Source: Blasia pusilla
Taxonomy: Eukaryota > Marchantiophyta > Marchantiopsida > Blasiales
DNA length: 64,000 bases
Direction of reading: 5' to 3'
Assembly: GCA_050084515.1 (NCBI GenBank)
Contig: CM114271.1
Span: 62,992,001 to 63,056,000 of the forward strand
The notes below the pieces were generated by a model. That model did no database searches. It worked only from the letters and a program-made list of their open reading frames with translations, and was not told where the DNA came from. Of this stretch, positions 11,340-22,105 are shown piece by piece (position 1 is the first letter of the stretch; each line of letters opens with the position of its first letter). The position numbers and the translations under genes were made by a program.

Positions 11340-11515
11340 ACGCTTTGAGTATCATCTTTTGTACTTCCGATATTGTTGTTGCTGATAGTGAGTTTCGTCG
11401 TTAGGGAGGAATGCCCCCTTCTTCCTTTTGACTCTTTGAGTCCCCCTCTTTTGTACTTCCGATGGGTTTTCCATCACCCCCTTTTTATTCGGACTTTCTT
11501 CTCGCTCAAGAAAAA
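11340..11515 (+). repeat. LINE 3'-end fragment, copy 3 (closest to the 4.7-kb LINE)
   Basis: gtgagtttcgtcgttaggg, then aatgcccc, cttccttt, gactctttgagtccccctc, ttttgtacttccgatggg and ttttccatcac occur in the same order as in the reverse complement of 4700-4860. The hairpin is at 11461-11475. This is a 5'-truncated copy on the plus strand. The short string ttttgtacttccgatattg at 11358 also looks like a fragment of the same end. Confidence 0.75.
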
Positions 11516-11551
11516 ACCCTGCTGAATCTCTGATTTTTCCTCGGGACAGAC

Positions 11552-11662
11552 GACGCATGTATTGCCGCTTGATCTGTCCATTAATTTGGACAGATCAAGT
11601 AGACGACAGACGCATGTATTGCCACTTGATTATCCATTAATTTGGACAGATCAAGTAGACGA
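11552..11662. repeat. Tandem duplication (57 + 54 bp), each unit containing an inverted repeat
   Basis: Unit 1 (11552-11608) and unit 2 (11609-11662) both run gacgcatgtattgcc...attaatttggacagatc...aagtagac. Within unit 1 cttgatctgtcca (11568-11580) pairs perfectly with tggacagatcaag (11587-11599). Unit 2 has a 2-base deletion and changes in its left arm, so its hairpin is imperfect. Confidence 0.75.
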
Positions 11663-11869
11663 AATCGCATCGTCTGCGTCGTCAGAAATAATCGTGATTC
11701 AGAACTGGAGGAACTGACGTCGACTGGTCACAGCGTATCAGTCCTCTCCTGCTCCGGTGGTTAGACTCATCCGGGATCCGTGATTGGAAGGCACCACGAC
11801 GGCAATAGCACTGCCCTGATTCAGTACTAGAGAATCCGGATATCTGGAGGTGGCCACAACACCCGCCAA

Positions 11870-11990
11870 AGAAGGTAAACTTCAATAAAACGCTTGATGG
11901 AAAACCCTCAGAGATACAAAGGATAAAGGGGCATAGAGAGCAAAAATCCCGCCAAAACAATTACCGTCGTACTCCTCCAGACAGCTGCTA
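11870..11990 (-). repeat. LINE 3'-end fragment, copy 4
   Basis: Minus strand: ctctatgcccctttatcc, tttgtatctctgagggt, ttttccatc, then a gcgttttattgaag tail. The hairpin (11896-11910) has one mismatch in its stem. The order of elements is as in the other copies. Confidence 0.5.
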
Positions 11991-12589
11991 ACTACTCACA
12001 TATACCTTCTTTCCTTCCTTAAATAGGCCCCAAGCTAAAGTAGCACATACCTGCCCCTTCGCAAGTTCGCACCGCTAGGAAGCTATCATGTGCTGCTTCT
12101 ATTAACGTATTATTGTTCGCGAGCAGTTGGCGAAGCTTGTACACCGGAGCGCGAAAAGTGACGATTGTGGTCGGACACAAAGACTTTGACGATTTTCGGG
12201 TGGGTTCAGAAGAAAATTCGCAGGGAGCCGTGGTTATCCCACCTTGCGCCTGAAAACGTCAAATGAAAATCCGTAAATAGAGCGCTAGCCAAGGATATCT
12301 TCTCGTCGACCGAAACGATAAGTTCAAGAATTCTCTAAAAGTACTGTGTGACGAATGGTCAGTACGTACGACCGACTGCTCCAGAAATAATCATTTTTTC
12401 CTGTTCCGAATTGGTCGAGCACGGTACGTCGGGCATGACTCGAACTCCCCTCGATTCAGTGCAGCTAAAATGTGTCCCTTGAGAAACCTCCACCGGAAAC
12501 AGCTCGAGCGCTTGGCAAAATAGTTAAGAGAAGAAGCTCTTCGACGAGCAAACGTCGAAATATGTAACCGTTGATGTTTAGGTCAATCT

Positions 12590-12850
12590 AAGATTCTCCT
12601 TTTGAAATTCGCGGAAAGTTTTGTCCAGTTCTTTCTGCTGCTCTGCCCTTTGCTCTCTTCTCTATCCCTTTCAACTCAAGAAATATAAAATATGTATAAA
12701 AAAGGGATGGGGAACCCATCACGATACAAATGAGGGGCAAACAGAGCCAAAAAGGAAAACCTCGAGAGGCCAGAATCGGCCCCAAGCAGAAAGAAGGGGT
12801 CCCCTAACTCAGGGGGGCCTTCAACTCAAGATAGGGTTTCCCTCTACAGC
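12590..12850 (-). repeat. LINE 3'-end fragment, copy 5
   Basis: Minus strand: ggcccccctgagttagggg, accccttctttctgct, ttgcccctcatttgtat, then the hairpin gatgg-gttcc-ccatc (12706-12720) and a T/A-rich tail. Compared with copy 1 the loop is changed but the stem is kept. Confidence 0.6.
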
Positions 12851-14303
12851 CCTTGGGATGCAGTGATGCACTCGCTCCGTGTACTACATTGTCCACCACA
12901 TCTACTCAGCGCTCGGACAGGACTTTTAGGCACACCGATTCTTTTCCGAGAGAACTTTCAAAGCGGTCCGAAGTTTTTCTAATTTAAAAAATAAAACCAA
13001 GGAAATTTCACTATAGTTTCAGATTTCATCCGGAAATCACACGTTCTCAACCGATTCTCGCCGAGCATTGCATTTCACTGTGTATCAACTCTGATATTAT
13101 GTACGCTAGAGGAGGTTCAATTTTGTAAAAACAAACGTCCGTAGGGAGAACAGGTATGAGTGTCCATTTTAACTGGTTTGACCTTACTATTTTCTAGCGC
13201 AGTTACTTTTTCTTTTCGAAAGTATGTACTTTTATATAAATAAGACGAGCTTTCCTCGTCTTATTTAGATGGTAAATAAAATAGAATGAGTAGGTAACCC
13301 TAGAGAATGATGTGTAATTTCCATTACCCACCATGGTATGGGGTCTTAACTGACCCATACCGATACCCACAGAGTTTAAATCGACCACAAAATTGGCTAT
13401 CTATAGTGATATAGATATGTTGAATGTCCATGAGACGCTTTAAGTTCTACACTTTTCGTTAGGATGCCAAATGGAAAGCTGAGTCTTAGGCTCTTAGCTG
13501 ACTGCGATCGGATTGGTCCTATTTCGACTTCATCGCTCGACCACTAACGAGTGGGAATTTGAGGCGGGTTTGACAATACCTGACTCCTGAGGCGTGGGAT
13601 CTCTGATAGTAGCCGTGGTATAATAATAGTGACATGGCTGTCATTTGTCGATTTTCTAGCTTTGCCCGCAAGGCCAGCTCACGCTGCCTACCATGTCGGT
13701 CGGTTAGAAAGAGAAGTGGAGACAAAAATACTCTCGTCACAGGCGAGCGAGCGCGTGCATCCATGCCGCCGAGTTCCAGCACAATAATGAGTGAAAAGAA
13801 GCTCGAAGCGAATGGATACGATAACATCGGTATGGGTCAGTTGGCCATGGCCGACTGAGGCTGGTGAAGGACACTGCTATACTCTCAAGTTACCCCATGC
13901 AGAGATAGGATTTTAGGGTAAGAGTACGATCGAAGTCAGGTCACAAGGAAAGAGAGAGGGAATTAAGCAGTTCCAAAGCTGTCTACGAGCTGTTTCATAT
14001 GCTCTCGTGCGAATCAAAGGGGATTTCTTGGGGGCTGTTTCGAAAATCCGATGATCCTCGATAGTGTTGACTGACAGTCACGCACTGCATTCTTCCGGAA
14101 TCCGTCAGATGACAGATTCGAGCTCCATCCAATTTTGGTTATGATTAGTTAGTGATGACTACGGTAGGGAGTTCCGCACAACGGTTAAGGGTCAAAATTT
14201 GCGCTAAGTACTAGTCAGCCCTACGGCGCTATGACTGACGGATTGCAATCAATTGAAATACTAGGCTGTCTCGTAGAGAGGGACGTAGGGGTCGCGACGT
14301 CCC
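12851..14303. other. Unrecognised DNA with one small hairpin
   Basis: No domain is recognisable in the short frames. 13237-13249 (taaataagacgag) pairs perfectly with 13255-13267 across a 5-base loop. The overlapping frames on both strands at 13519-13858 have no known similarity and no splice support, so I leave them uncalled. Confidence 0.35.
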
Positions 14304-14723
14304 TTGACCCCTTTGGGTAAAATCCGGACGACCACTCTTACGTCAGGGTCCTCATTCGTGGACCGTGGCCTTACACGAGGCTGCGAATTAGATGCTCAAA
14401 ACGGATGTCTTGAACAGATTCAACAGAACGTAGATAGACATTCAGATGGTGCGCGTACCGCGCACTACAAACGGCAGAAAACGAAGATACGGACATTGAC
14501 GTCCAGAGAAGCTCGTAAGCGGTCGGAAGCCCAGAGATTTCGGAGTTTTCACTGGGATTGGAATATCATGGAGGATCGGATCTTCGTCCAGGTATTTAAA
14601 AAACCAAAGGTAAGCGATTTTTTTGAAGGGTTTCTGAAAACAAGCTCAATACGCAACCCCGGATCGGATCTGCCGATGATGCAACGCTACCGAACGCAGC
14701 GCAAATTTTCAGCAGCTAGCTAG
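14304..14723 (+). CDS. Hypothetical ORF, 139 residues, weak
   Basis: One of the longer open frames outside mobile elements. The product would be basic and hydrophilic (for example RTAHYKRQKTKIRTLTSREA and FHWDWNIMEDRIFVQVF). No domain, signal peptide or membrane segment is visible. Inside it, at about 14608, the string caaag-gtaagc is a good splice-donor match, so the true coding part may end there and join a later exon. It could equally be a chance frame. The start codon is simply the first ATG. Confidence 0.2.
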   Translation: MTPLGKIRTTTLTSGSSFVDRGLTRGCELDAQNGCLEQIQQNVDRHSDGARTAHYKRQKTKIRTLTSREARKRSEAQRFRSFHWDWNIMEDRIFVQVFKKPKVSDFFEGFLKTSSIRNPGSDLPMMQRYRTQRKFSAAS

Positions 14724-14930
14724 GTACCCTCTCCTTGATGCACAGACATGCGTTGGAGGAGGTCGGGGGACTCCAGGCTTGAATACTTTTACAGAACCGG
14801 GCCGAAAGAATTTAAAAACCTGAAATTGAGATGCGAAAGTCTAGGCGATTTCCTTGTGGACAACGGGAAAATCTTCATGGGAAATGGCTGCCGTCGGCAT
14901 ACAACCGACGCACTTAAAATAGCTACCTAG

Positions 14931-15690
14931 TAGTGTCAAAGTCAAAGCAGCCAGGGATTTCACTCAGCAAGCTTCCGATTCCAAAACAGGTTTAACAGTT
15001 GAACTGCCCATCCCAAAGACTGGCATCTTGAGCTCAAAATGAGGAGTGTGAAAGATCTCACTCCACGTAAGCAGATGCACGGGCGAGAACAGCTATAGAA
15101 AGCGGCCAATGGGGACCACGAATGCTCTGACCAGTACGGCCTCAGTTCTTCTCCCATTGGCAGCCTAGGTTTGTGTTGGTCAGAAAGAGCCCAATTGAAG
15201 ACTAGGTTGTTGCCGGACGTAAGTTTACGTAACAACATACGATTGTTTTTGTTGAATTAGCCGTGTCCCTCGTAGCACCTCTTCCTCACCTGGAAGTTTG
15301 TGGATGGAATCACTAAGCTGTCATGATGATATGCAACTCAGTTTCCCACCACTAGTAAGAAGTCAGCGCAAAAGCTCCAAGAAGTCGTTCTCTCCAAATC
15401 ATTCATGCCGACTTGTGATTGAAGCAGTCCACGAGATCTCTTTCAAATCATCGATGCCCAAGTTCTACTTCATGACGTCAGCAGATCCTTTTCTTACCTA
15501 CCTAATCTCATGAAAGTTGTTTTAGAGATTCATGGGTTTAAGTAAAATTTGTGCTCACTTTTTTCGTACTTTTCTAACTTTTTTCAATGTTGCTACTACT
15601 ACATTCCCGGCCACTGGCTGGTTTGGATTGGCTAGGAAAACAATGACCGGCATCAAATTTTACAATGATGAATATAATATTTTCTTTTAA
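14931..15690. other. Unrecognised DNA
   Basis: No terminal repeats, domains or RNA genes seen. Small frames occur at 14960-15238 (minus) and 15298-15513 (plus) without recognisable similarity. Composition becomes AT-rich near 15600, where the Helitron fragment begins. Confidence 0.35.
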
Positions 15691-15699
15691 TGTAATAGA

Positions 15700-16599
15700 A
15701 TAGGTCGAATCTCTTAGTCAAAGAGAATTAGAGTATTATCATTAGAAAAATAATAATAAATTTCAAATTTGTAGGTTTTATTTTTTAAATGTAACATTTG
15801 AAGATGTACATCAATTCTCGAATAAACACTAGCTTTGTTCGGTAGATTTTGACTATCAATAGTCATATGAATTGAATTTTTAAAACCTATACTAGATAAG
15901 GTAACATATGATTGCCTATGAGAAAATAGAGAATTTGGCAAATAAATGTCAACTCTCTCTAATGTTTGACCTTGAGACTTATTAATCGTCATTGCAAAGG
16001 TTTGATGACTAAGAAATTGAAATCCTCGTAAAGGGACCAAGCGAGTCCTGTTTGCTTGTCCCTTTGCTTCATTCATATTCCGAAATAACATAACTACAGC
16101 TCTAAATCTTCAATCTTAAGCAATGTGGTGGCAATCTTGATGGCAATATGTTTTCAAGAAATCTGTTGAGTATACCAACCTCATCCCATCGTCAATTATC
16201 AAATCAACACTTAAAAAAGTATGCTCCTGAAAAGAGAAAAATTCAATAAAATTAAAATTAAAACTTCTAATAGTACAAATAAATTGTGTCTTCATTTCAT
16301 ATAAATTTATGAAATTCATGAAATATTAGAATTACCACTCTTGGAAATTGAGACATACTTTCGGCATTTATAAAATCCACAGAAGTATTCTTTGTTGTAA
16401 GAATAGATGTACCCGTCAAGAAGTCAATATCATTCCACTAACCAATATCATGTCCATACAAAATGACATTAAGTCTCTGGCTCCTAATAATCATCGCATA
16501 AGGCATTCTTATAAAATCATCTCCAAGCTCAAAATGCAATGGTATCTCACCCTTGCCAACCTTCGATAATCAGTTTGCAAATCCATTTTGCTCTACAAA
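15700..16599 (-). pseudogene. Helitron helicase (PIF1-like) C-terminal part, decayed
   Basis: Read from 16599 down to 15700 the minus strand gives an ordered set of Helitron helicase blocks: KVGKGEIPLHFELGDDFIRM (16540-16580), TSILTTKNTSVDFINA (about 16380-16430), HTFLSVDLIIDDG and YSTDFLKT (16116-16319), then VVMLFRNMNEAKGQANRTRL and FAMTINKSQGQTLERVDIYL (15714-16091). FAMTINKSQGQT is the well-known motif near the end of these helicases, which unwind DNA for rolling-circle transposition. Several frameshifts and stops are present and the Rep domain is absent. The fragment stops abruptly at about 16600 against a gypsy fragment. Confidence 0.85.
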
Positions 16600-16611
16600 C
16601 TGGTCAATGTA

Positions 16612-17354
16612 TGGTAGAGGCTATTTCACACACTCCATACCCTAAAGATGTGAGTCGAGTTCGTGGATTCATGGGATTGATAAACTTCTATCGACGGCAC
16701 GTCAAGGGTTTCAGTTCGATTGCGAAGCCGCTAATCTTGTTGACCAAGGTGGATCACGAGTGGTACTCGGGGGAGAGAGCATTTTAGTAGCTCAAGGATA
16801 GGTTGACGTCCACACCCATATTAAGGATACCAATCAATGGAAAACGTTTCCAATTGTATATTGATTGGACTATGTTAGGTCTTGCCACGGTACTCATCCG
16901 GCATGACGATGAGGGTAGAGAGTTGTTGGTGGTTTACGCTAGTCGCTCAAACAACACTCTAGAGGCGAATTATAGCTCGAATGAGGGTGAGTGTTTGGCT
17001 ATAGTTTGGGTTGTTCCATATTTCAGGTGTTATTTATTTGGCAATCCGTGTGCTATTATTACCAATCATCATCCACTTAAGTGGTTGATGGAGTCCAACA
17101 AGCTTACAAGGAAGCTTGTGAGGTGCACTCTATTGTTGCAAGAGTTTGATTTTCATGTGGTACATCAACCTGGGATGCTCAACTATGATGGACATGGGTT
17201 GAGCCGTAATTCATGTACGAGTCAACGAGATGCGACTAGAGCTCGTTGGGATGGAGAGAGTGATGAGGAGTTGGTGCCAAGATGGCACTCGTCAATCTAT
17301 TTGAGCTTGTTGGCTACGGACAACCAAGTTGTTGAGACTCCGATGGCGAACTAG
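16612..17354 (+). pseudogene. Gyp-1 reverse transcriptase tail and RNase H
   Basis: The first block (16612-16787) reads VEAISHTPYPKDVSRVRGF and FYRRHVKGFSSIAKPL, the segment linking the palm to RNase H in gypsy elements. After an in-frame stop, 16803-17354 carries the RNase H-like domain: LYIDWTMLGLATVL (first acidic residue), EGECLAIVWVV (glutamate), TNHHPLKWL (normally TDH, so the aspartate is changed to asparagine) and FHVVHQPGMLNYDGHGLSRN (last acidic region). The domain would process RNA in RNA-DNA hybrids during element replication. The changed residue and stops indicate no activity. Confidence 0.85.
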
Positions 17355-17479
17355 GTCTGACGGAGAGTCCTTGCATCTAGAGGCTGGTGAGGAGGTGATA
17401 GGTGGCCCAGACATTAACAAGGATGGAGTAGACTTGGAGTACTTGCGTATTGGAAGTTTTGCGAGCAAAGTTGATGCTA

Positions 17480-18335
17480 GAGAGCGGCATTGAATCCTAC
17501 AGCAAGCGAGACGGTTCTGGTGGGAGGGGATACATGTATTGCGAATGTGGGAGGATGGTAGAGTACCCATAATGCCTCATCCTTCCCACAGAGCATGTTT
17601 GGTGTAGCATACCCATGAGAAGTTGGATCACTTTGGAATGAAGGGGATGTACAACTTGCTCCAAATACAGTATTGGTGGCCAGGGCATGCAGATTGACGT
17701 TCATCAGTTTGTTGCCAAGTGCATGGTGTGTGATCGGGTCCGGGCATCGTTCAATGCTCCAACTCCACAGTTGCATCCACTGCCCATCATGGATTTACGT
17801 TATAGATTGAGTTTGTTTTTTGCAACACTTTTACCTTTGACGGAGCGCCATAGTTGTTATATGTTGGTGATGATCAAACACTTCTCGAAGTGGATAAAGT
17901 TGGTTTCATTTCCTAACAAATCGAGTGAGGGAGTAGCATATGCCTTTCTACATAGAGTGTTGAGTCATTATGGCATACCAGTTGAGATGTTGATAGACCA
18001 TGATATCGAGTTTCATGAGAGTTTCAGGCCTTGTGTGATGAGGCGCTAATAAAAGACCGCACCACTTTGCGTGATCAACTCGAGGCAAATGGACTAGCGG
18101 AGAGAGTTTTGTAGACTGCGAAGAGAGGTTTACACAAGTATGGCTTGCTGCGAGATCACCTAGGAGATTGGGACCTTTAGTTGTTGTGATTGGTGATGGG
18201 ATACAGATTCTACAAGCAAGCATCCATAGCGTCTTTCTCACCGTACTTCTTGCTATATGGCCGAGAGCCGGATTTACGTGCAGCCATCCATCGAGATGCT
18301 TGTGAGGTGTTGAATCTTCATGTGTGGATGTAAGC
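17480..18335 (+). pseudogene. Gyp-1 integrase
   Basis: The zinc-binding part reads HEKLDHFGMKGMYNLL (17608-17660) and then CMVCDRVRASFNAP (from 17723), giving an H-x4-H...C-x2-C pattern. An in-frame stop lies at about 17697. The catalytic core follows: HSCYMLVMIKHFSKWIKLV and VEMLIDHDIEFHESF (17687-18049; the second acidic residue is the D of LIDHD). A damaged continuation to about 18335 includes YRFYKQASIASFSPYFLL. Integrase would insert element DNA into the genome. Confidence 0.8.
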
Positions 18336-18416
18336 ATGTTCTGAGAGGGCTAAGGAGTTCTGGAGAGTGATTCCCATGGCGTTTGAGAACTTGGCGATTG
18401 CGCAACATCGCATACT

Positions 18417-18744
18417 TTGAGGTATGTGACCATTCAGGGTGGTGATTATCGATCGACTATCCAAAGATTTCATCAGAGAGACTATGTCTACTTGCACTTG
18501 ACAACATCCATGACGTTGGATGTGATTGCAAGGCGCACTGTCTTGAGAATGCGTGAGGTTTTTCCATATGGTGTTCTTTTATTGGAGGGACGCGATGGTA
18601 TGGAAGGACCATGTGCGTAACTGCGCGTCATGTCACCTTCTTAAAATTGAAAGTATACTTGATCTGAGCTTAGCAATACTTCTTACACACTTGCGCTGTA
18701 TGTTGTGTGATTCTGCCCATGGTGCAGCCACTATGCTAGTTTGA
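18417..18744 (+). pseudogene. Gyp-1 integrase C-terminal module and truncated PHD finger
   Basis: RFHQRDYVYLHL and RRTVLRMREVFPYGVLLLEG form the small beta-rich module after the integrase core. After a frame change, WKDHVRNCASCHL and LRCMLCDSAHGAATMLV follow. LRCMLC is the first zinc ligand pair of the PHD finger seen complete at 63788-63930. The sequence stops after MLV, where a copia gag begins, so six of the eight ligands are lost. Confidence 0.75.
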
Positions 18745-18769
18745 GTTCTGCATGTTCATCTTCATCAGG

Positions 18770-19365
18770 TGATATCGATCCTTTTGTATTGCTGGCATGG
18801 AAACGCTGATGCTCTATATGCGATTGTCACGAATGTAACTGATTCTATCATGACTCTCATTCAACATACGACCACTACTTCTGAGACATGGAAAATTCTC
18901 AAGAATTAGTATGAAACGAGGAATGAGACTCAGATTCAAAATCGGGAGAATCAACTTACATCCGAGAAATTTTCAGAAGGAGAAAGCGCGGAGCAATTTT
19001 TTACAAGGATCAAGAATCTTCAAGATCACACGGCGTTCGTAGGAATTTGAAAGTCTAGCAAAGATTTGGCACATCGGTGCATAAGGATTTTTCGTGCGAG
19101 GTATGACAGTTTGGTCATTGCATAGAATACTCAAGTAAGACCCACGCTACTTACTTTTGAACAATTTAGTGCAATGTTGATAGAAGAGAAAATACGCTTC
19201 AAAGCAAGAGAGGGAAGTGATGCAACATTTATTGCCAACGTACAGAGAGGTAGAAATCATGATTATAGTTCAAATATCAAGAAGAAATCTCCAAGGAAAG
19301 CCTTCAAATGTTTTTATTGTGGTAAGCTAGGTCATCTTATCAAAGATTGTAGAAAGAGGAGTTAG
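18770..19365 (+). pseudogene. Copia gag with zinc knuckle
   Basis: The capsid-like part reads WHGNADALYAIVTNVTDSIM and ENQLTSEKFSEGESAEQFF, typical of the plant UBN2 or copia gag type. The zinc knuckle is CFYCGKLGHLIKDC (19309-19350), a perfect C-x2-C-x4-H-x4-C nucleic-acid binding motif. Stops interrupt the frame at about 18909 and 19050, so the 63-residue open frame at 19174-19365 is only the surviving end. Confidence 0.85.
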
Positions 19366-19494
19366 GATGAGAGGAAGGGTTTTTTAAGATCTAAGAAGGA
19401 CTCTGGAAATTCTCTAGAACTAGGAGAACATGAGATAGATGCTTGGATAACAATCCAAGAGTTTTATACACAAATAGAACATTCCATTTAGTCA

Positions 19495-20518
19495 AAGAGT
19501 GAAGATGCATGGGTGCTTGATAGTGGAGCATCTAGGCATATGACCAATCATAAGGATTGGTATAGCTCCTTATAACCTCTACATTAGCCCATCGTTGTTA
19601 CTGTTGGAAATAATTGAAAGTGCCGTGTAGAAGGGAAACGCATAATTTCCTTAGTCTCACAAAAAGGAGAGGAAAAGAAAGTTAACTGATGTACTGTACA
19701 TACCAGAGTTGAAGCGTCATTTGATTTCAGTAGCAATCTTATGTGATCGTGACTTAGCAGTTCGTTTCAAGAAAACTGGAGCATTCATTGAGGATGCCAA
19801 TGGGAAAGTATTGGATGAAGGTATATGACGTGGTTATATCTACGAATTGTATGCTTTCACAACAAGTGTAGGTACGGATCTTATTAGCAGTAAGTTGTGG
19901 CAAGAAAGATTTGGTTATCTAAGCTTTCCCTTACTAAGTCAGATGCATAAATTTGGCATGGTTTCTAATTTACCAACAATTTCTGGAGTATCGGATACAT
20001 GTGAAGCTTATATGATGGGCTAGCAACACCGACAACCATTTCCACAAGAGTCTAGAAATAGAGCAAAGGCTCCTGTAGAGCTGATACATGGTGATCTCTA
20101 TGGTAAAATGAGAACAATGGCATTAAATGGTTCTTCCTACTTCTTTTTAGTTGTTGATGATTATGATTGGGAGATGTGGGTGTATTTCCTTCGTGATAAG
20201 GCGAGTGCTTTTGGAAAATTTAAAGTATGGCACAAGCTGGTTGAGAATGAGACAGAAGAGAAGGTACAAAAGCCTTGCACCGATGGAGGAGGAGAATTCT
20301 TATCAACAGAATTCAACAAATATTTGGGGAAGCATGGATTCAAGCAAAAATTAACCACAACACATACACCACAAGAAAATGGAGTTGTTGAGCATCAAAA
20401 CCATATAGTGGTGGAGATAACAAGACGTATGATGAAAGCAAAAGGTTTGACAGAAGGATTTTGGGCTGAAGCTGTTAATACTGCCGTTTACATTCTAAAT
20501 AGAAGTGCTACCAAGTGA
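19495..20518 (+). pseudogene. Copia protease remnant and integrase
   Basis: The protease active site DAWVLDSGASRHMTNH lies at 19504-19551 (catalytic D of DSGA at 19519). The integrase zinc region is damaged: LWQERFGYLSF has lost both histidines and CEAYMMG has lost one cysteine. The core (20108-20518) keeps the acidic triad context: HGDLYGKM (just before the open part), CTDGGGEFLSTEF and PQENGVVEHQNHIV. The next residues after RSATK are a stop. In life the protease cuts the polyprotein and the integrase inserts the cDNA. Confidence 0.85.
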
Positions 20519-20734
20519 GTGAAAGGCATGACTCCTCATCAATCATACTCAAGTAAGGTACCATCAGTCCAACACTTCAAGACTTTTGGTAGTGAGTGCA
20601 TTGTACATATTTCTGAAGCATCCAGGACCAAGCTAGAGTCCAAGAGCACTAAGTGCATCTTTATGGGATACAATGATGACTCTAAAGCTTATCGCCTATG
20701 GCACACCAAGTGGATGTACAAGACCAAGTAAAAA

Positions 20735-21315
20735 TTGGACAGTACATTGGATAAATTCAAAGTGAGGTTGGTTGCACAAGGATGTTCACAAATCAAAGTT
20801 TTTGATTACTATGAGACTTTTTCTCCTATTGCAAGGATGACAACCATTCGAATTGTTCTAGTTGTGGCAAGAACAAGATGTTGGCCTATATACCAATACA
20901 ATGTGAAATTTGCCTTTCTGAAGAGGAGCATCCAAGAGGAGGTGTATGTCTCTCAACCATCAGGTTTTGAAACACCCGGATCAGAAGAGAAAGTGTGTTT
21001 GCTTCATTGAGCATTGTAGGGGTTGAAGCAAGCCCCAAGGTATGGTATCAACAAATAGATACATTCTTCCGAGGGAAGGGTCTCATCAAGAGTCCGTCAA
21101 AAGCAAATTTGTATGTGTTTTGCGAAGATGGGATGTATATGTTGATAGTCGTGTATGTGGATGATCTGATCATCACAGAAGACCACAGTAAGAAAATAGA
21201 GGAAATGAAGGGAGTGTTGAAATTTGAGTTTGAAATACCAGATTTAGATCTTTTGCATTACTTTATAGGGTGGAGATTTGGCAACAATCAAATTCTATTT
21301 TTCTCTCTCATCTAA
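20735..21315 (+). pseudogene. Copia reverse transcriptase
   Basis: LDKFKVRLVAQGCSQ, FDYYETFSPIARMTTIR and YNVKFAFLKRSIQEEVYVSQ (20735-21010) lead, after a stop and a small frame change, to LIVVYVDDLIITE (YVDD at 21154-21165) and YFIGWRFG. The catalytic aspartate pair is intact but earlier stops would prevent synthesis. Confidence 0.9.
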
Positions 21316-22070
21316 AGTATGCTAGAGAAATCTTGAAGGCATTGGGGATGACCGAGTGTAAGGCAGTGGTCACGCCAATGGAGGTACAGTTGAAACTCTC
21401 AATTGAGGATGTTTCACCATTGGTAGATGAAAAGTTGTATAGAAAGCTTGCAGGCAGTTTGATATTTTTGTGCAACACTAGACCAGACATTAACTTCGTT
21501 GTGGGAGTGTTGAGTAGGTTCTCAACTAAGCCTTATGAGAACCATTGGAAGGCAGGGATGCGTGTGTTAAAGCACATCAAAGGCACTATGTCTGGTCGAG
21601 GATGGCATCACCTATGGAGTAGGGACGGAAATGACAGCCTTTTGTGACTCGGATTGGGTAGGAGATTCAAATTCTCTGAGATCAGTTTCGGGCCATTGCT
21701 TCTTAGTAGGATCAAATGTGGTGTCATGGGTCAGCAAGAAGCAAGAAGCAACCTACAATGGCTCTTCTCTCTACCGAGGTAGAATACAAGGCGGCTTGTT
21801 ATGCTTCTTGTAAAGTAGTATGGTTGAGTTGGATATTGGAGGACATAGGAGAAGCACCAGAAAGTGCAACTGTAATGTGGTGTGACAATCAGAGTTGGAT
21901 TGCCATAGCACATAATCATGTATTTCATGCTTGTACGAAGCACATAGAGATCCCGTATCTTTTTTTTTATGAGTGATTGAGAGAGAGGTTTTGAAGTTAG
22001 TCTATTTTCCAACAGAGGATAATCGTGCAGATATCTTCACAAAATCTTTGAGCGGAGTTCAACTTCACCG
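21316..22070 (+). pseudogene. Copia connection and RNase H
   Basis: 21316-21647 reads KYAREILKALGMTECK, KLYRKLAGSLIFL and FVVGVLSRFSTKPYENHW. The RNase H part in the next frames has AFCDSDWVGDSNSLRSVSG (21634), LLSTEVEYKAACYASCKVVW (21755) and MWCDNQSWIAIAHNHVFH. Only a few frameshifts break it, which makes this the youngest-looking pol in the 15.7-22 kb mosaic. Confidence 0.85.
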
Positions 22071-22105
22071 ATATCTTAAGGGTCTTTCTATTAGTAGAAA
22101 CAAAT

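Larger units (their letters stand above)
16600..18755 (+). mobile_element. Ty3/gypsy copy (Gyp-1), truncated at both ends
   Basis: It begins inside pol, just after where the reverse transcriptase palm should be, and ends inside the PHD finger. The order is reverse transcriptase tail, RNase H, integrase, C-terminal module and partial PHD finger. It belongs to the family of the copies at 23-30, 31-33 and 63.5-64 kb. Left of it is a Helitron fragment and right of it a copia gag, so both breakpoints are junctions with other elements. Neither LTR is present. Confidence 0.85.
18757..22105 (+). mobile_element. Ty1/copia element, LTRs not found, decayed
   Basis: The order is gag, zinc knuckle, protease, integrase, reverse transcriptase, RNase H, which is diagnostic of Ty1/copia. 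It carries many point stops and some indels. A stretch between the integrase and the reverse transcriptase is missing (see findings). The coding end is VYFPTEDNRADIFTKSLSG (about 22000-22065). I could not identify a polypurine tract or LTR on the right, and on the left it abuts the broken gypsy PHD finger. Confidence 0.9.

Noticed and set aside
13519-13827. Minus-strand ORF of 102 codons with a hydrophobic start
   Set aside because: The hydrophobic N-terminus is weak, an equally long frame lies antiparallel, and there is no splice, repeat or domain support.
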